A stretch of 64,000 nucleotides of DNA from Omphiscola glabra (lineage: Eukaryota > Mollusca > Gastropoda > Lymnaeidae): assembly GCA_964017045.1 (NCBI GenBank), contig OZ024810.1:9665562-9729561 (forward strand), in the 5' to 3' direction. Shown in pieces: positions 10,989 through 22,860 of the stretch (position 1 is its first letter; the number at the start of each line of letters is the position of its first letter). The notes under the pieces are model-generated. The model saw nothing but the letters and a program-made list of their open reading frames with translations. It was not told the DNA's origin and did not search any database. The position numbers and the translations under genes were made by a program.

Positions 10989-11579
10989 CTAGAAAAATAG
11001 AGACAAAGCCAGACATTAAGATACAGTCGTGACATGGTCTATAATAAATGTATGTTAAAGTATTTAAGGTTTTATCATGCAGGAATCAATGTTTAGCTTT
11101 TCAATAATGGCTTTAAAATTCTAATAGAAAATAAATACAAAATTTAATTGTACATATTTCTTAAAAACTGTAAAACTTAGAATTAAAAATTGAAGCTAAC
11201 ATCAGATTGTGAAGAGTCAATTATCCATTGGATCTAACAGTAGTTGTTGAAGGGTCATCCATTGGATCTAACAGGGGTTATCCATTATTGTAACTACCCA
11301 TGGTTTGTAATCGTGTCATCTATAGAAGAAGCTAGAAATAGAAAACATTTTTAAAAATTACATTTTAAGATATAAATAAGTTTGTGTTTGTGTATATATA
11401 ATTATATATATAAAATAAAGCCATTAAAATTATAAACCAGACATTTGAAAAAGTAAAATCAATTAAAATACCTAGGATCTTGAAATGAATTACTAACAGC
11501 AATAAAAGAAAGAATATAAGCAGGAAACATAACATACTTCAGTAGTCAGAAAATACTCAAAAGTAATAACATTATATGA

Positions 11580-12060
11580 AAAACAAAGAAAACTATTTAT
11601 AAAACTGTAATCAGACCAGTTGTAACATATGCAAGTAAAACTTGGACCCTAACGAAAACGGCAGAAAACCTATTAAACAAATGAGAGAAAAAAGAACTCA
11701 GGAAAATATATGGATCAACAAAGGATGAATATGGATGGAGTACACTAACCAACCAGGAATATTAAGTCTATATCAGGATCCCATGATAGTACCAGAAATA
11801 AAAAAGGGCAGGCTACGCTGGGCAGGACACTTAGAGAGAATGTCAAATGACAGAGGCGTGAAGAGGGTGCATCACCAAAACCCCAGAGAAAAAAGGCTCA
11901 AAGGCAGACCTCGGCTTAGAGGGATGGATGATGTGGAAAATGGTCTACAGAAGCAGGTAATCCAAGCATGGAAAAGAAAAGCATCAGTTAAGTCTTAGTG
12001 GAAGGAAGTGGTGAGGCAGGCCAAAGCCCTACATGGGCTGTAGTGCCACAGGGATGGATA
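11580..12060 (+). mobile_element. Non-LTR retrotransposon C-terminal fragment
   Basis: Plus-strand frames, broken by a few stops, show the order expected at the end of a LINE ORF2: TYASKTWTLTK, then ELRKIYGSTKDE, IKKGRLRWAGHLERM, KRLKGRPRLRGMDDVE, and a final AKALHGL. The GRLRWAGH and GRPRLR boxes are typical of RTE/Jockey-like elements (family knowledge). A dead 5'-truncated copy, opposite in orientation to 7603-7870. Confidence 0.8.
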
Positions 12061-12329
12061 TATATTATTTCTATTTAAATATATTGTTTAAGTTAAAATC
12101 AAAACAAGTTTTTAAAATTTGGTATTGTCTCAAAATTGACCTAACATGACCCATTCTTGTCCATTACCAAGCCAAGATATAACTTCAGGCACAGATCTCT
12201 GCTACCATGTAGCATTCCAATTCCTTCTAGAAATAACTGTTTGAAGGAAAAAAAAGAATGGATATGTTTTTTAAATGCGTTTATTGAAAATAATTTCTAT
12301 AAATTGAAAAGTTGTTAAAATGTTTAGTC

Positions 12330-12972
12330 AAGCTAATTGATAGTTAGTGTGGTGGTCAAGCTATTGGGCAGTTAGTGTGGTGGTCAAGCTATTGGGCAGT
12401 TAGTGTGGTGGTCAAGCTATTGGGCAGTTAGTGTGGTGGTCAAGCTATTGGGCAGTTAGTGTGGTGGTCAAGCTATTGGGCAGTTAGTGTGGTGGTCAAG
12501 CTATTGGGCAGTTAGTGTGGTGGTCAAGCTAATAGTCAGTTAGTGTGATGTCAAGCTAATGGTCAGTTAGTGTGGTGTTAAAGTTAATTGCCAGTTAGTG
12601 TGGTGGTTAAGCTAATGGTCAGTTAGTGTGGTGGTCAAGCTAATGTCCAGTTAGTGTGGTGTTCAAGCTAATGGCCAGTTAGTGTGGTGGTCAAGCTAAT
12701 GGCCAGTTAGTGTGGTGGTCAAGCTAATGGCCAGTTAGTGTGGTGGTCAAGCTAATGGCCAGTTAGTGTGGTGGTCAAGCTAATGGCCAGTTAGTGTGGT
12801 GGTCAAGCTAATGGCCAGTTAGTGTGGTGGTCAAGCTAATGGCCAGTTAGTGTGGTGGTCAAGCTAATGGCCAGTTAGTGTGGTGGTCAAGCTAATGGCC
12901 AGTTACTGTGGTGGTCAAGCTAATGGTCAGTTAGTGTGGTGGTCAAGCTAATGGTCAGTTAGTGTGGTGTTC
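12330..12972. repeat. 28-bp minisatellite, about 22 units
   Basis: Units are GGTCAAGCTAATGGCCAGTT plus AGTGTGGT. The left third uses ..TATTGGGCAG.. and the right part ..TAATGGCCAG.., so two homogenised variant blocks meet near 12525. Non-coding on inspection. Confidence 0.9.
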
Positions 12973-13374
12973 TTCCTACCAAATAATAATAAAAAAATGA
13001 GGTTTTATTTTTGTTTCAATAATTTGTGACAAATAATTGTTCCCATAAAGTTGAATTATTTTCTTTTTGTACAAAAAATATTTTAAAAAAAAGAAAAAAA
13101 AATTCTATAATCCCACGATCAGTAATATAACATTTTAATGAATGAACATAATAAATTAACAAATAACAAATGTAAATAAGTTATGAAATCCCAAGAGGCA
13201 CACAGTAAATTTTCTGAAACTTTTTAATTGTAGTATTAAAATATAAAAAGTTGATAATACTTATACTGGCTAAATGTAATCACCCCACAATATATGAATG
13301 AATGGCACACTCAACCAATCACAGCCTGGCATTGTTCAATTGTTAGTAAATATAAAATCACCTATACCACTTAC

Positions 13375-13460
13375 CATGATGGCTAACTTGTCATGATGGT
13401 TAACTTGACTTGATGGTAAACTTGACATGATGGTCAACTTGACATGATGGTTAACTTGAC
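13375..13460. repeat. 17-bp minisatellite at an exon end, about 5 units
   Basis: On the minus strand the units read TCAAGTTAACCATCATG; the last copy runs into CATCATG|GTAAGTGG. The array therefore abuts a 5' splice site. Because 17 is not a multiple of three it shifts frame and brings in stops. Confidence 0.75.
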
Positions 13461-13549
13461 ACATCTAGATGAGACTTCACTTCACGACTCATATTCTGTG
13501 TTAACATATTAACATCATTTTCAACTGCCTTCTGGAAGAAACTGTACTC
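13375..13549 (-). CDS. Gene C exon, coiled-coil-like, invaded by a 17-bp array
   Basis: On the minus strand, acceptor ggtctctacag is followed by GAG-TAC.. reading EYSFFQKAVENDVNMLTQNM and SREVKSHLDVSS, the only open frame. The exon ends at a strong donor CATCATG|gtaagtgg (13369-13374). Between the coding run and the donor lie about five 17-bp units that introduce a stop (TAA), so the exon is either terminal in this form or damaged. The predicted helix with regular hydrophobic spacing resembles a coiled coil. Family not recognised. Confidence 0.45.
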
Positions 13550-14332
13550 CTGTAGAGACCACCCAAAAATAATACATGTATTAACAAAAATAAAGTTGAA
13601 AGAAGATAAAGACTTTTACAGTGCACTGTGTTTGGCATACATCTTTATTAGTTTTTAAAACTATAGAATTTTTAAATTTTATTTTGCAACAATCTGTTTT
13701 ATCATGCAATCAGACCAATTATTTTGTGTGCAATGAAGAAAAGAAAGAACATTTACTGATTGTCTTAGTCTTAGCATACAAAGTTGATAAGATGGCCATG
13801 CATTACTTTGTACTGGATGGCTTGCCATTTAGAAGGGTTTATTTACTTATTAATATATAGTTGGACTTGGTCATAGATTCCAGGGGTGAGACTAAGCTGG
13901 GGCCAAAAGTAGACCCAATGTGCTCCAAACGGAAATGAATTCCGTTTATGAAGTTGTGCGGAGGTGGGCTTCAGCAGTCATTATGCCTAATTTCAATGCT
14001 GATACCATCAGTGATAAATTAGATTAGATACAAATCTGAAAAGTACAGTGTGTGCTATGGATCTTGATTTGACCAGATATACTTCAAATATATATTAAAT
14101 GTATTTTTATTGAACCAACCGATAGCATTATTAGCATCTCCACCGGTGGAGAAAATATAAATAGGTTGCCGGGAACAAAGACTTTTATCATAAAGTGAAC
14201 CAAGTAATCTTTGAGCTTGTTCCCTAGGACTTACACTTGGGACTAAATTCGAGTTGTGGGGCTGAGGCACGGCAAGAGTGCCAGGACTAACTACTAAGCC
14301 CTAAAGTGTAAATTGGGTAAAGACTTAAAAAA

Positions 14333-14390
14333 GTAAAGGCAAAGGCTAGTGCCTAGCAAAGGCTAGTGCCTAGCAAAGGCTAGTAGTACC
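14333..14390. repeat. 17-bp tandem repeat, 3-4 units
   Basis: AAAGGCTAGTGCCTAGC is repeated and then decays. The sequence AAAGGCTA reappears at 14613 after the LINE fragment, so the LINE 3' end may have inserted into this repeat. Confidence 0.6.
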
Positions 14391-14399
14391 TCATTCTCA

Positions 14400-14605
14400 T
14401 CATGTCCCTTAGTCCTTGGACGGTTGGGGTGCCACAGATGACATGAAAACTATCCTTCTCCATTCCTCTCGGTCTTCTGCACGACGCATGGCATCGCCTA
14501 GTTTTAGCCCCGTCCACTCTTTGATGTTATCTTCCCATCTTTTTCTCTGTCTTCCTCTTCTTCTCCCTCCTCTCGTTGTGCCCTGCATGATTTCTTTGGT
14601 GAGTA
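14400..14605 (-). mobile_element. LINE ORF2 C-terminal fragment
   Basis: The minus strand encodes a gapless stretch GRRRGRQRKRWEDNIKEWTG then MRRAEDREEWRRIV and MSSVAPQPSK. The W-E-D-N-I-K-E-W-T-G box is a classic end-of-ORF2 motif of RTE/BovB-like and related LINEs. The frame is intact over about 60 codons, so this copy is younger than the others here. Repeat phrase AAAGGCTA lies on both sides. Confidence 0.8.
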
Positions 14606-14759
14606 CCTAGCAAAGGCTATACTAAACTAGCAAAGTTACTATAAGTTAGACTAAGGATCACTCACCAAACGCAACACAAGTACTCAAAACAATAAATCAA
14701 TAAATAAAAAATTATTATTAGTATTACATTATATAGTATAGTATATAGCATAACTGTAT

Positions 14760-15560
14760 AGGATTACCAGACATCCGTATTCAGTACAGACAGTTTGTAT
14801 TTTCGACCCCCTTGTCTGTACTAAATTTTGCGTCCGTATTTTCCGTACTTTCCACTCATCGTCTGGCTTGTCTGTACTTTTGGCAACGACGACTTACTTG
14901 CCTTGTTTCTATTTAATTTGTGTCATCTTATTTCTCAGCAGAGGTCAGCGCAGTGAATAGTTTCAGCGCAATCATGCGGAACATTTCTCGTTAACCTAAG
15001 CATTACTGCTGCACCTAAATAAAACTGTGTGAGACTTTCTGCGCATCTAAATGTAATCTTCCCAGGGAAAATTGTTGACAGCAATCTCTTTGATAAGTTA
15101 ACTGATGTGAAACAATATTGGTCACCTGTTAAGCTGGAAGAATGAAACTCGCAAAACATTTCTGTAGATCAAATAAATGGGTGCAAATATTTCAACATTT
15201 CAAAGCAAATGTATGATATCCTTTCTGTACAATTGCAACTATTGCTTGAGTTCTCATTCAGCAGTCCTGGCACAACACGCATCTTTGGAGCGAGCTTTCT
15301 CTCAGGTAAACATCTGAGTAATCACAGATGTAAGTAATCACTATGACTCTGAGAGATATTTTGATTGTTCGGTGTAACATTGATCTTACCCTAACGTGTC
15401 CTGAAATTTATGATAAGCTTCTTGCGAATGTAAATTTGTTAAAAGTTATTCATCATATTTATAGGTCTGCAAAATATTCACAATCAATAGTTTGTGACAA
15501 AATGATGTAATGTACAGATGATGATATCTTTTGTAAACAACTTATGTCTTCTTAATATAA
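14760..15560 (+). pseudogene. hAT transposase relic (dimerisation region)
   Basis: About 15255-15310 reads HSAVLAQHASLERAFSQVNI, matching the conserved C-terminal hAT dimerisation signature with its E-R-x-F-S-Q core. After a stop and a frameshift, MTLRDILIVRCNID and CPEIYDKLLANVNLLK continue the same domain. The left part (about 14762-14900) holds imperfect repeats of CCGTATT and CTGTACT that could be an element end. It is inactivated by several stops. Confidence 0.6.
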
Positions 15561-15828
15561 TTATGCTGTTTATATACGATTTATAAAAAATACCAATTTT
15601 GAAAACCCATTAAAATGTATAGCCCTTTCTACAAAAGAGTTTTTATTTCATTTTGAGTCTGGTAAAACTTGGAAATATTTAGAAATAAACATTTGCTTTT
15701 GGTTATTCAATTCCGTTCAATTATATTAGCATTTCTTATTTGTGATGGGTATCTTTTTGGAAGGAATTTTAAAAATCTTTCAAAACCTTTTTTTTTTTTG
15801 TAAATTCATTTATTTTTAAAGTAGTTTA

Positions 15829-15947
15829 TCCCAAAAAACTTTTTAAAAAAGACATGAATATTCAGTAATAAAAAAAATATATTTGTAAAATACTAATATT
15901 TTTTTTATTACTGAATTTTCATGTCTTTTTAAAAAAGTTTTTTGGGA
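15829..15947. mobile_element. Palindromic MITE-like hairpin
   Basis: Arms 15829-15880 and 15896-15947 are near-perfect inverted copies (TCCCAAAAAACTTTTTAAAA.. against ..AAAAGTTTTTTGGGA) around a short AT loop. The DNA would fold into a stem of about 50 bp. No TSD could be fixed by eye. Confidence 0.65.
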
Positions 15948-16225
15948 TTTCCCGTTGCTCTCCACTTCAGCCTATAATGATGCAAAACTAAATTTAACTA
16001 TGTAAACAAATGCATTATTGAATTTTGAATTTATCAAACATTTTCCGGGGACTACAAAGATCTTAGTCCCTAGACTAAGCTACGCAGGATCTATCATAAA
16101 AAACATACCTTTAAGGGCCCCCAAAATGATTGAATTTAGTTCATGTTGGGCTTGGGGAAGGATTAGAGATGTCCCCGTTATTATGGCTATTTTTAGCGCT
16201 TCACACCCAAAAGTCTGAAATGTCT

Positions 16226-16275
16226 TCATCAGTGGCGCTACATCTCATGTAGGGTCCTGGCCTACTCCAACACAT
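16226..16275 (-). mobile_element. LINE 3' tail, second copy of the 7603 family
   Basis: CATCAGTGGCGCTACATCTCATGTAGGGTCCTGGCC corresponds to the tail at 7609-7645 with few changes, same orientation (given here only as a phrase pair: AGTGGCGCTACA and GTAGGG.CCTGGCC). Only about 50-80 bases are preserved. Confidence 0.6.
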
Positions 16276-16329
16276 CCTTCCATTCGGGACCCCAAGTTCC
16301 TGAAAAGCATCACACATATATTTCCTGTC

Positions 16330-18360
16330 TACGCTATCATAAGCTCTTTAGCATTCCTCACAGACAAGCCATGGCGCAGAGAGCGGAAATTGACCAAAAA
16401 TAGTATGGGCATGGGTCAGTTTTAGGGTAATCCCTTATAAGTTTAGGATACTCCTTTATTTTAGTGTGATTTATTATTTATAGAGAAATAAAATAAAACA
16501 TTCCTTTTTACCTCATGGAACTACATTAAAGCACTTCAGTTGCTAAAAGCACTATAACATGTATTTATTGCTTTCCAATGAGTTTGTCAGGTATTTACAG
16601 TTGTTTTTAAACTGAAATTTTAATATAAAACATGTATTTACAAAGTCAGTCAATCACTACGTTTGTTTATGGTCTATTTAGCAGATTTGTGGCCAGATTT
16701 TTTTTTCACTTTTCCTCAGTCTCAGATCAAAAGTAATAAACATACGGTTTAAAATAATAGATAATCAATTGAGATTCAGGGGCCTGAGCTTACAGAATTA
16801 AGTACATGTATTAACTGATGGTTTAACCTTAGGCCTCCCCCCCCCCCCCCACCGTTACACATACTCAAATACATTTTTATGCTAGTAACAAGGTAATTTA
16901 TTTCATGTTTTTTTTTTAACTTTAAATTTTAACTTAAATTTTATGATATATATCCAGTGGCACCTTTTCTTTTGTAATGAATTTTCAACTTTTTATATTA
17001 ATTAATCTTTTGACGATGGTTTTAATATCCTGAGACTGATACTTGTCATTGCGCCCATCCCACGCAATGGGTCGAGGGGGGGGGGCATATAAATGTATTT
17101 TCTGGGGGGTTTTCAGGAGGGGGGGGGTCAAAACCAAAACTTAGCGGGCTTCTTGTGTTTCATTCTTACGGGAGGTGCCCCAGTACAAAGCAATTTTTAA
17201 AAACCAACTATTTCGGGGGGGAATGTCCAAATGACATCCGGTTAGAAATTGATTTCCAACTAATGTAGAGAGTGCTTCCCACCACTGACATGTGAACGTA
17301 CAGAAGACAAGTGACCACAGAGCCAATTGCAGACAAATTTGCTTAATGGCAAAGTCCCACGGCCAATTCCAATCGCGTCTACCTGTTTTGGGGGTACACG
17401 CGCAGTTGGCAACGAGCATCAGAGACCACCACTGTGCGTACAATTTTATGGGAGAACATCTTTTAACTCATCAAACGTTTATATATTTTTTCTGGCACGA
17501 CAAATAGGGCCCCCATGACCCTCTAATCCCGTTAGTGCCTGCCCGAAATTTCGGCAAAGTCCCAACTCGTTCCAACTTGTTTAAGTCTGCATTCATGGGC
17601 ACTCCAGAGCAGCCTACGGTCACTCCTTAGCCTGTCGAACCAAAAATCTAGATTTAACCGGACATTTCAGGAAAAGGTTGCTGAACCGGTTTCCATCTCA
17701 CGGGGATGGTCTGTCTCATAGGGTGGGTCTAGATTGCAAAAAATATTTCAAAATTCAGTCAACCGGTGGGCTCCCTAGTTGTTTGTGGGTTCAAATGTCT
17801 AAATTCACTTTTATGCGTGATCACTTGTTCGTTGGTTCACCTGTCCTGTGTTCGGATGTCTTCTGGTGAGTTGTTGTGGGTTTATTTGTCCTGTGTTCAT
17901 TGGTCCGGTCACCGTAGCAGACACACACCACCAAGGTTATGCAGCATTAATGATCAGAAATCTGCCAAAACCGTTAACTGATACACGGGGAAGCCCGCGC
18001 CTTCCTAAACAGAAATATGGCAAGGCCGTGGAGACCACGTCGCTCCTGCTATGCCGGTGCTTATCCTTTAGGTCAATGCATCAGAGAGTAACTTCGGTAA
18101 GCAGCTGACCAGGAAACAAAGAGCCCGGGGCAAAAGATGCGTGAGCCTCGGCTACGTAATAGAATTCCACCAACATCAGAGAGCGACCAATGTCCAAGCG
18201 TTGGTTGACGTGTCACATATCCTCGTAATGAGCGGACCAGGGATTATGTAACGAGGTGTAAACCAGAGATATGGGCAATTTGGCAGCTGCACATGATCTT
18301 GAAATACCGACACTAACACAGCTAGGGATGGAAAAAGTATGCCTTAGTGAGGGTATGGGC
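16330..18360. other. Gene-poor stretch, less AT-rich after 17.1 kb
   Basis: 16330-17040 is AT-rich with a C run near 16839. From 17040 to 18360 the base composition shifts toward balanced GC and contains G runs and several ORFs of 60-100 codons on both strands, none with recognisable motifs or splice sites. It could be an old, degraded mobile element but I found no termini. Confidence 0.35.
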
Positions 18361-18592
18361 CGCCCTGTATAGGGCCATCCATAAATGACATCACGCAAAT
18401 TTTGCCGATTTTTTACCCCCCCCTCCCCCATCATCACAAAAAGTTAGACCCCCCTCAAATATAAAGTCCCAAATCTCTGCACCCCCCCCCCCCCCCTAAA
18501 AAAATTCCCTACAGTCCTTTACAAACCCTTAAGAAATTCACCATTTAAGGATATCAAATTACTGCACCAGTGTCAGAAACATTTCACTAAAA

Positions 18593-19249
18593 CAGTGGTT
18601 CTTAACCAGGGGTAAAAGTACCTCCCCAGTCCTGAGGTGTGGAAAACCAGAAAATTGCATTTGCTCCCATTGCTAGCTTTTGCTTTTTGTTTTAAATAAC
18701 AGATTTTATGCATTTTGATTAGCAGCAGTAAATGTTTTCCTGGTCAATTTTGTTTGGGCATTAATAATTGTTTCCCTTGTTTGTAATAAGTGAATTAAAG
18801 AAATAAAACAACAACAACTAAATCATTTAATTATGGCTGTGACTATTCGCACCCGGGTACCAGCAGTGAGAGGTTGGAATTTATAAACTATTTAAAATTT
18901 TATTGTTGGGTTTGTAAGACAAAATGAGGTATCAAATGAAAGATAATTTAATGTACTATACGTTTGTAAACTTACTTCTTCAGATTAACTAAAATAAAAT
19001 ACCACAAATGACATCTCAATAGCATTGAGTCTAATGGGACCCGGGTCCGAATGGCGGCGATGTGTGTTTGGGTCCATTTTGACTAAATGCTATTCGGATT
19101 TCATTGGTGTTAGTTTATTTTAGTTAAACTGAAGAATTAAATTTACAAACATATAGTCCATCCTTTTATAATAAAATTATACTGTTGGGGAGGGGGGATA
19201 TTTAAAACAGAGTGGGCCTGCAGCGCAGCAAAAAGGTTAAGAATCCCTG
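18593..19249. mobile_element. hAT-like element nested in the MITE
   Basis: Ends CAGTGGTTCTTAACC and GGTTAAGAATCCCTG form an inverted pair with hAT CAG..CTG termini. Flanks cactaaaa and ccctagag agree at 5 of 8 positions, so any target duplication has decayed. It contains fold-back copy A. Confidence 0.65.
18838..19190. mobile_element. Fold-back element copy A (CCCGGGTACC family)
   Basis: Left arm starts GTGACTATTCGCACCCGGGT and contains TTGTAAGACAAAATGAGGTA and TCAAATGAAAGATAATTTAA; the right arm carries the inverted form (ATATAGTCCATCC..). A GC-rich centre (GACCCGGGTCCGAATGGCGG) separates the arms. Three more copies lie at 38588, 56862 and 60880. Confidence 0.75.
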
Positions 19250-19692
19250 CCCTAGAGCATTTACTAAGATCACCCCCCACCCCCCTGGCCAACCATTTTT
19301 TTTTCATTCCATCCCACTTCCCCTGATTCTATGACTCCCATCTCCACATTTTCACATAAATTCTCTCAACTATCAAGGTCACTACGCCCATTTTCTCCTC
19401 CACGGTGTTGGCCTGTAACTTGATCAGTGACCATGTCTCGGACCTCGCATACCTGCACTGATTCTCTCAGTGATCGTAGTTTAAATATAATAGTTATAGT
19501 ATGGTTGTTTTAGAATGATGTAAAAAATGTCTATAATTTAGGTTTATTATGTGCAGATTTTTAATATAAAATTCCACTTTTCATGTCATGTGACATCCCA
19601 ATGCTTAAGCCCCCTCCCTCCCCCTCGTCACAAAAATGTGACCCCCTCCTCCCCACAGTCACAGACGCGTGACGTCATTTATGGATGGCTCC

Positions 19693-20880
19693 AAAAAACA
19701 AAAACTTCTCTAAGCCGAAACGTCCAAATCTTTTGTCCTGTCTATGAATTCAAGTTTATTATACCGTTTTCTTATATTTCATTTACACAACTTGAATGCA
19801 GTCTATCAACTTTTATAACTTTCTTTTATATCTTTGAGACAGAAGAGCTCTCCTTGCCACAAACAATATGAATATCAATAATATCATATGAGACATATGT
19901 CAAAGTGAATTTGTTGTGATTGTTGATGAACTTGGTAGACGTAGACTCTAGCGATATGATACACAAAAAAATACTTACTGATACTGACCATATAATATAT
20001 AATAATTAATGTATCTGGTACCATACAACTTGGTAAATACAACCTGGTGCACTTAATCAAAATTTTTAAAAAGTGGTATAACTGCAAATATTTCTGTGAC
20101 ACAATGTGAACGTGACAGTGGTGATTTCGAAAGTAGCACGCGCACGCGGTCTGCGCATAACGAAAAATAACGCAAAATTGTGCGGCTATTTGAACATACG
20201 AGTGAATATCTCTTTTTTGTGTGTTTTACGTCACAGTTTTCTAATAATAAACTATTTAGTCATCAGTGATGTATAGCACATATTTTTTCCAAACATGGTG
20301 GTTTCATTTTTGCAGCATTGTTTATTTTGTAAGTGGCAACGAATTTATTTGTATGGATTGATATTTACTTAATAAGTATTACTTTTTAATGCAAGCTCGC
20401 AAAGCTTTGCGTTTTACCCCGCTAGAGCTTCATTTTTTTTACAAAGAGGAATAACTTTATTTCATTAATAATAATAGCAAAAGCTGGCTAATGTGCTGTT
20501 GTGGTCCCCTTATTGGGAGTCACTTCCCTTTGTTTATGATAGATTTAGGGTTCGGGTTAGGGTAAGCGACAGAGGTACCAGTAGCGTGCAATAACCCAAA
20601 AGCTGAAAAAAGTTAAGCACCTCAGAAACTGAAAAGGGAGTTCTTTACTTAATATCCCCCCTCAAATAAAAAAAATTGGGTTGTAGGAAATGGCTCTGTT
20701 ATTAGCATATGCATAGTCAGAGGATTATATATTTATATATAGTTTAAGAGTTAAGAGCTTTTAAAAATTTTAGTTTGTGTAGTCTGTTGAATTTCGGACC
20801 AGTTTTGTCCCTTGATTTACATTAATATTAATAATATTATACAATAAAAATAATAATATGTGGTAAATTCGTATAGATTG
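19693..20880. other. AT-rich non-coding stretch
   Basis: No supported gene. Near 20396-20425 a perfect palindrome CGCAAAGCTTTGCG is followed about 10 bases later by CTAG, reminiscent of a Helitron 3' end, but the next base is A rather than T. Confidence 0.4.
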
Positions 20881-21429
20881 TACCGCGTTTTTTTACCATG
20901 GCCGTCATCTTGGTTGCCTGAACCCTAAATTTATCCCTAACCTGAACCCTAAATCTATCCCTCACCCTAACCTGAACCCTAAAATGCCTAAATCTACTAT
21001 CCCTAAACCTAATGATGAGGTACCATCTATCTGAATTAGCCTAATATGTATAATAATATCAATTAAAGTTAAGAAATTTTATGAGAGAATGGAGTAATGT
21101 TTTATCCGATCTTCGGTAAATGCAAAGAGAGAGATAGCATCCACGTTTTTTACCATGGCCGCCAACTTGATTGCCGTGACCCGTAAAATTAAGAATAAAA
21201 CGTTTAAAAATAATGAAAACTTTTCCTAATGGGTAAAAGTTCAGTTCAGGTGCATAGATTATTTCTTAACGCATTTTGTTTTTTAGCAAGTAAACTTGCA
21301 TGTATTCTTTATTAATTAAATCCAGGCAGTAATAGTTAACTAATACTGAATTATAAAGCACTTTTTAAATTTTTATTTGATTTCTAAAGAGTCTTTGAAC
21401 ATCCCCCAACCAATGTTACATAGCCCCTT

Positions 21430-22605
21430 TTGTTTTGTAGAGGCAAGGTGGCAGGGCAATGGAACCCAGGTTACATCAACGTCAGTGGCAATGAGAAAGC
21501 GGATACTATAAAAAACTGGGGCTGCCCAGCCTCAGACAGGGGTACCAATTACTTATTTGGGAATAAAAACTGGATGGCAGACCACTTCAGGACGAAGTGG
21601 AACAGGCAGTGGGCAGATAACACGACCGCCAGGGGTGTCTTTTAAAATTTGCCCACTCCTATCCTAGCAAACAGGACCAATGGTGGAGGTTAGGCCGCAG
21701 ACACAATAGGCACATACTTCTGGTGGCTGGACAACAATAAGGATCCTACATGCCAGCATTGCAGCCTGGCACCTGCTGACCGAATGTCCCTCACTAGATC
21801 TCCCAGGGGAAGCCAGGGCGGTTGGAGAACTCTACATGAGGAAAATGTTGTATTGCTCAGCTCAAGAGATTTAGCTGGTAGCCAATGTACTAGCCAGGGT
21901 TGTAAGAGAGTAATCTCAGACCATCACCAGAATATGTGTACCTTAAAATTAAATATGGATGAGACACGTAGCCTGTATGGAAGACCACCGCCTCCCTAAA
22001 CAGATATTCTATGGTGAACTCACGATAGGCAAGCGCCACCAAGGAGGTAAAATAACGTTTCAAAGACTCACTGATAGTGGCACTAAAGGCCTTCAGCATC
22101 GACCCCACTAAATGGGTGCAGACAGCCCAGGACAGAGTCAGGTGGAGATCAGCTGTCAAGAAGGGGGCTAAATCTTATGAAGCCAGTAGGATAGCCACAA
22201 ATGAGACACGCAAGCTAGCCTGAAAGAGCAATATTAAACCACCGACTGAAGCAACTATCCCCTGCCCACGGTGCCAGAGATTATTCTGAGCACGGATCGG
22301 ATTAGCAAGCCACCTACGAACTCACCGTAACCCACTTCCCCCCTAACCTGATGACTGTATGTTCCTAGTCGATGTTGATGGACGAACAACAAGAAATAAA
22401 TTAATATGCAGTACATATAACGTAGAACTACTCGCATAACTACTACTATTGCTGCGAGAAAGTGGAACAGTTAAGAATGCATTCTCTAGTTCTCGCCGCG
22501 GTTCGACCATAAGAAATAATTATGTCACAAAATTACATCATACAGCACCAAAGCAAACAAAGGCGAGGAGAGGCCATCTATATAGTATGTACACAAGGCG
22601 CTAAA
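21430..22605 (+). mobile_element. LINE 3' fragment (RNase H-like region plus tail), copy 2
   Basis: Plus-strand frames show an RNase H-like ending: VSGNEKADT, then NKNWMADHFRTKWNRQWADN and TTARGVF, then a C-x2-H-C-like QHCSLAPADRMSLT region. Stops and frameshifts are frequent. From 22445 to 22605 runs the tail shared with copy 1 (GCGAGAAAGTGGAACAGTTA, TAATTATGTCACAAAATTAC). Orientation is opposite to copy 1, and copy 2 keeps about 500 more bases of the middle. Confidence 0.75.
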
Positions 22606-22639
22606 AATAGTCCTGGTAACGTGATCCCATTGGTTAACG

Positions 22640-22860
22640 GGACCTAATCGGGATTCTATCGGGAAACGGGATAGCATCAGAGAAGATGTTCCCACCACGA
22701 CCGTGATCCCATGGAATCAGGATCTCACCAGGGTCGGGATTCCACCGGGATCGGATCCCACAGCCAATGGGATCCCACCGGGATCGGGATACAAATGGAT
22801 CGGTTCCTATCGGATTTCATGGGATCGGGATTTCACTAAGAAACGGGATCCACATCTAGT
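22640..22860. repeat. Degenerate GGGATCCCACCGGGATC array, block 1
   Basis: Irregular units built from CGGGAT, GGGATCCCA and CCGGGATCG follow each other without a fixed period. The same vocabulary fills 34856-35597. It begins right after the LINE tail. Confidence 0.65.

Larger units (their letters stand above)
18372..19692. mobile_element. MITE with GGGCCATCCATAAATGAC ends, carrying nested elements
   Basis: The left end GGGCCATCCATAAATGACAT and the right end ..GACGTCATTTATGGATGGC are inverted copies of a terminus I know from many invertebrate MITEs. Just inside both ends are C-rich stretches ending in CATCACAAAAA/GTCACAAAAA-like phrases. The centre is split by a hAT-like element (18593-19249). 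No coding sequence remains. Confidence 0.7.

Noticed and set aside
14048..14234. Solo LTR on the minus strand (TATTTATA, CAATAAAAATA)
   Set aside because: TG..CA-like borders can be drawn but there is no TSD and no second copy in the window.
20396..20425. Second Helitron 3' end (palindrome, then CTAG)
   Set aside because: The base after CTAG is A instead of T and no partner copy is seen.
20920..21010. Telomere-like CCCTAAA repeats
   Set aside because: Words are irregular (CCTGAACCCTAAATCTATCC) and not the TTAGGG repeat expected for animals.
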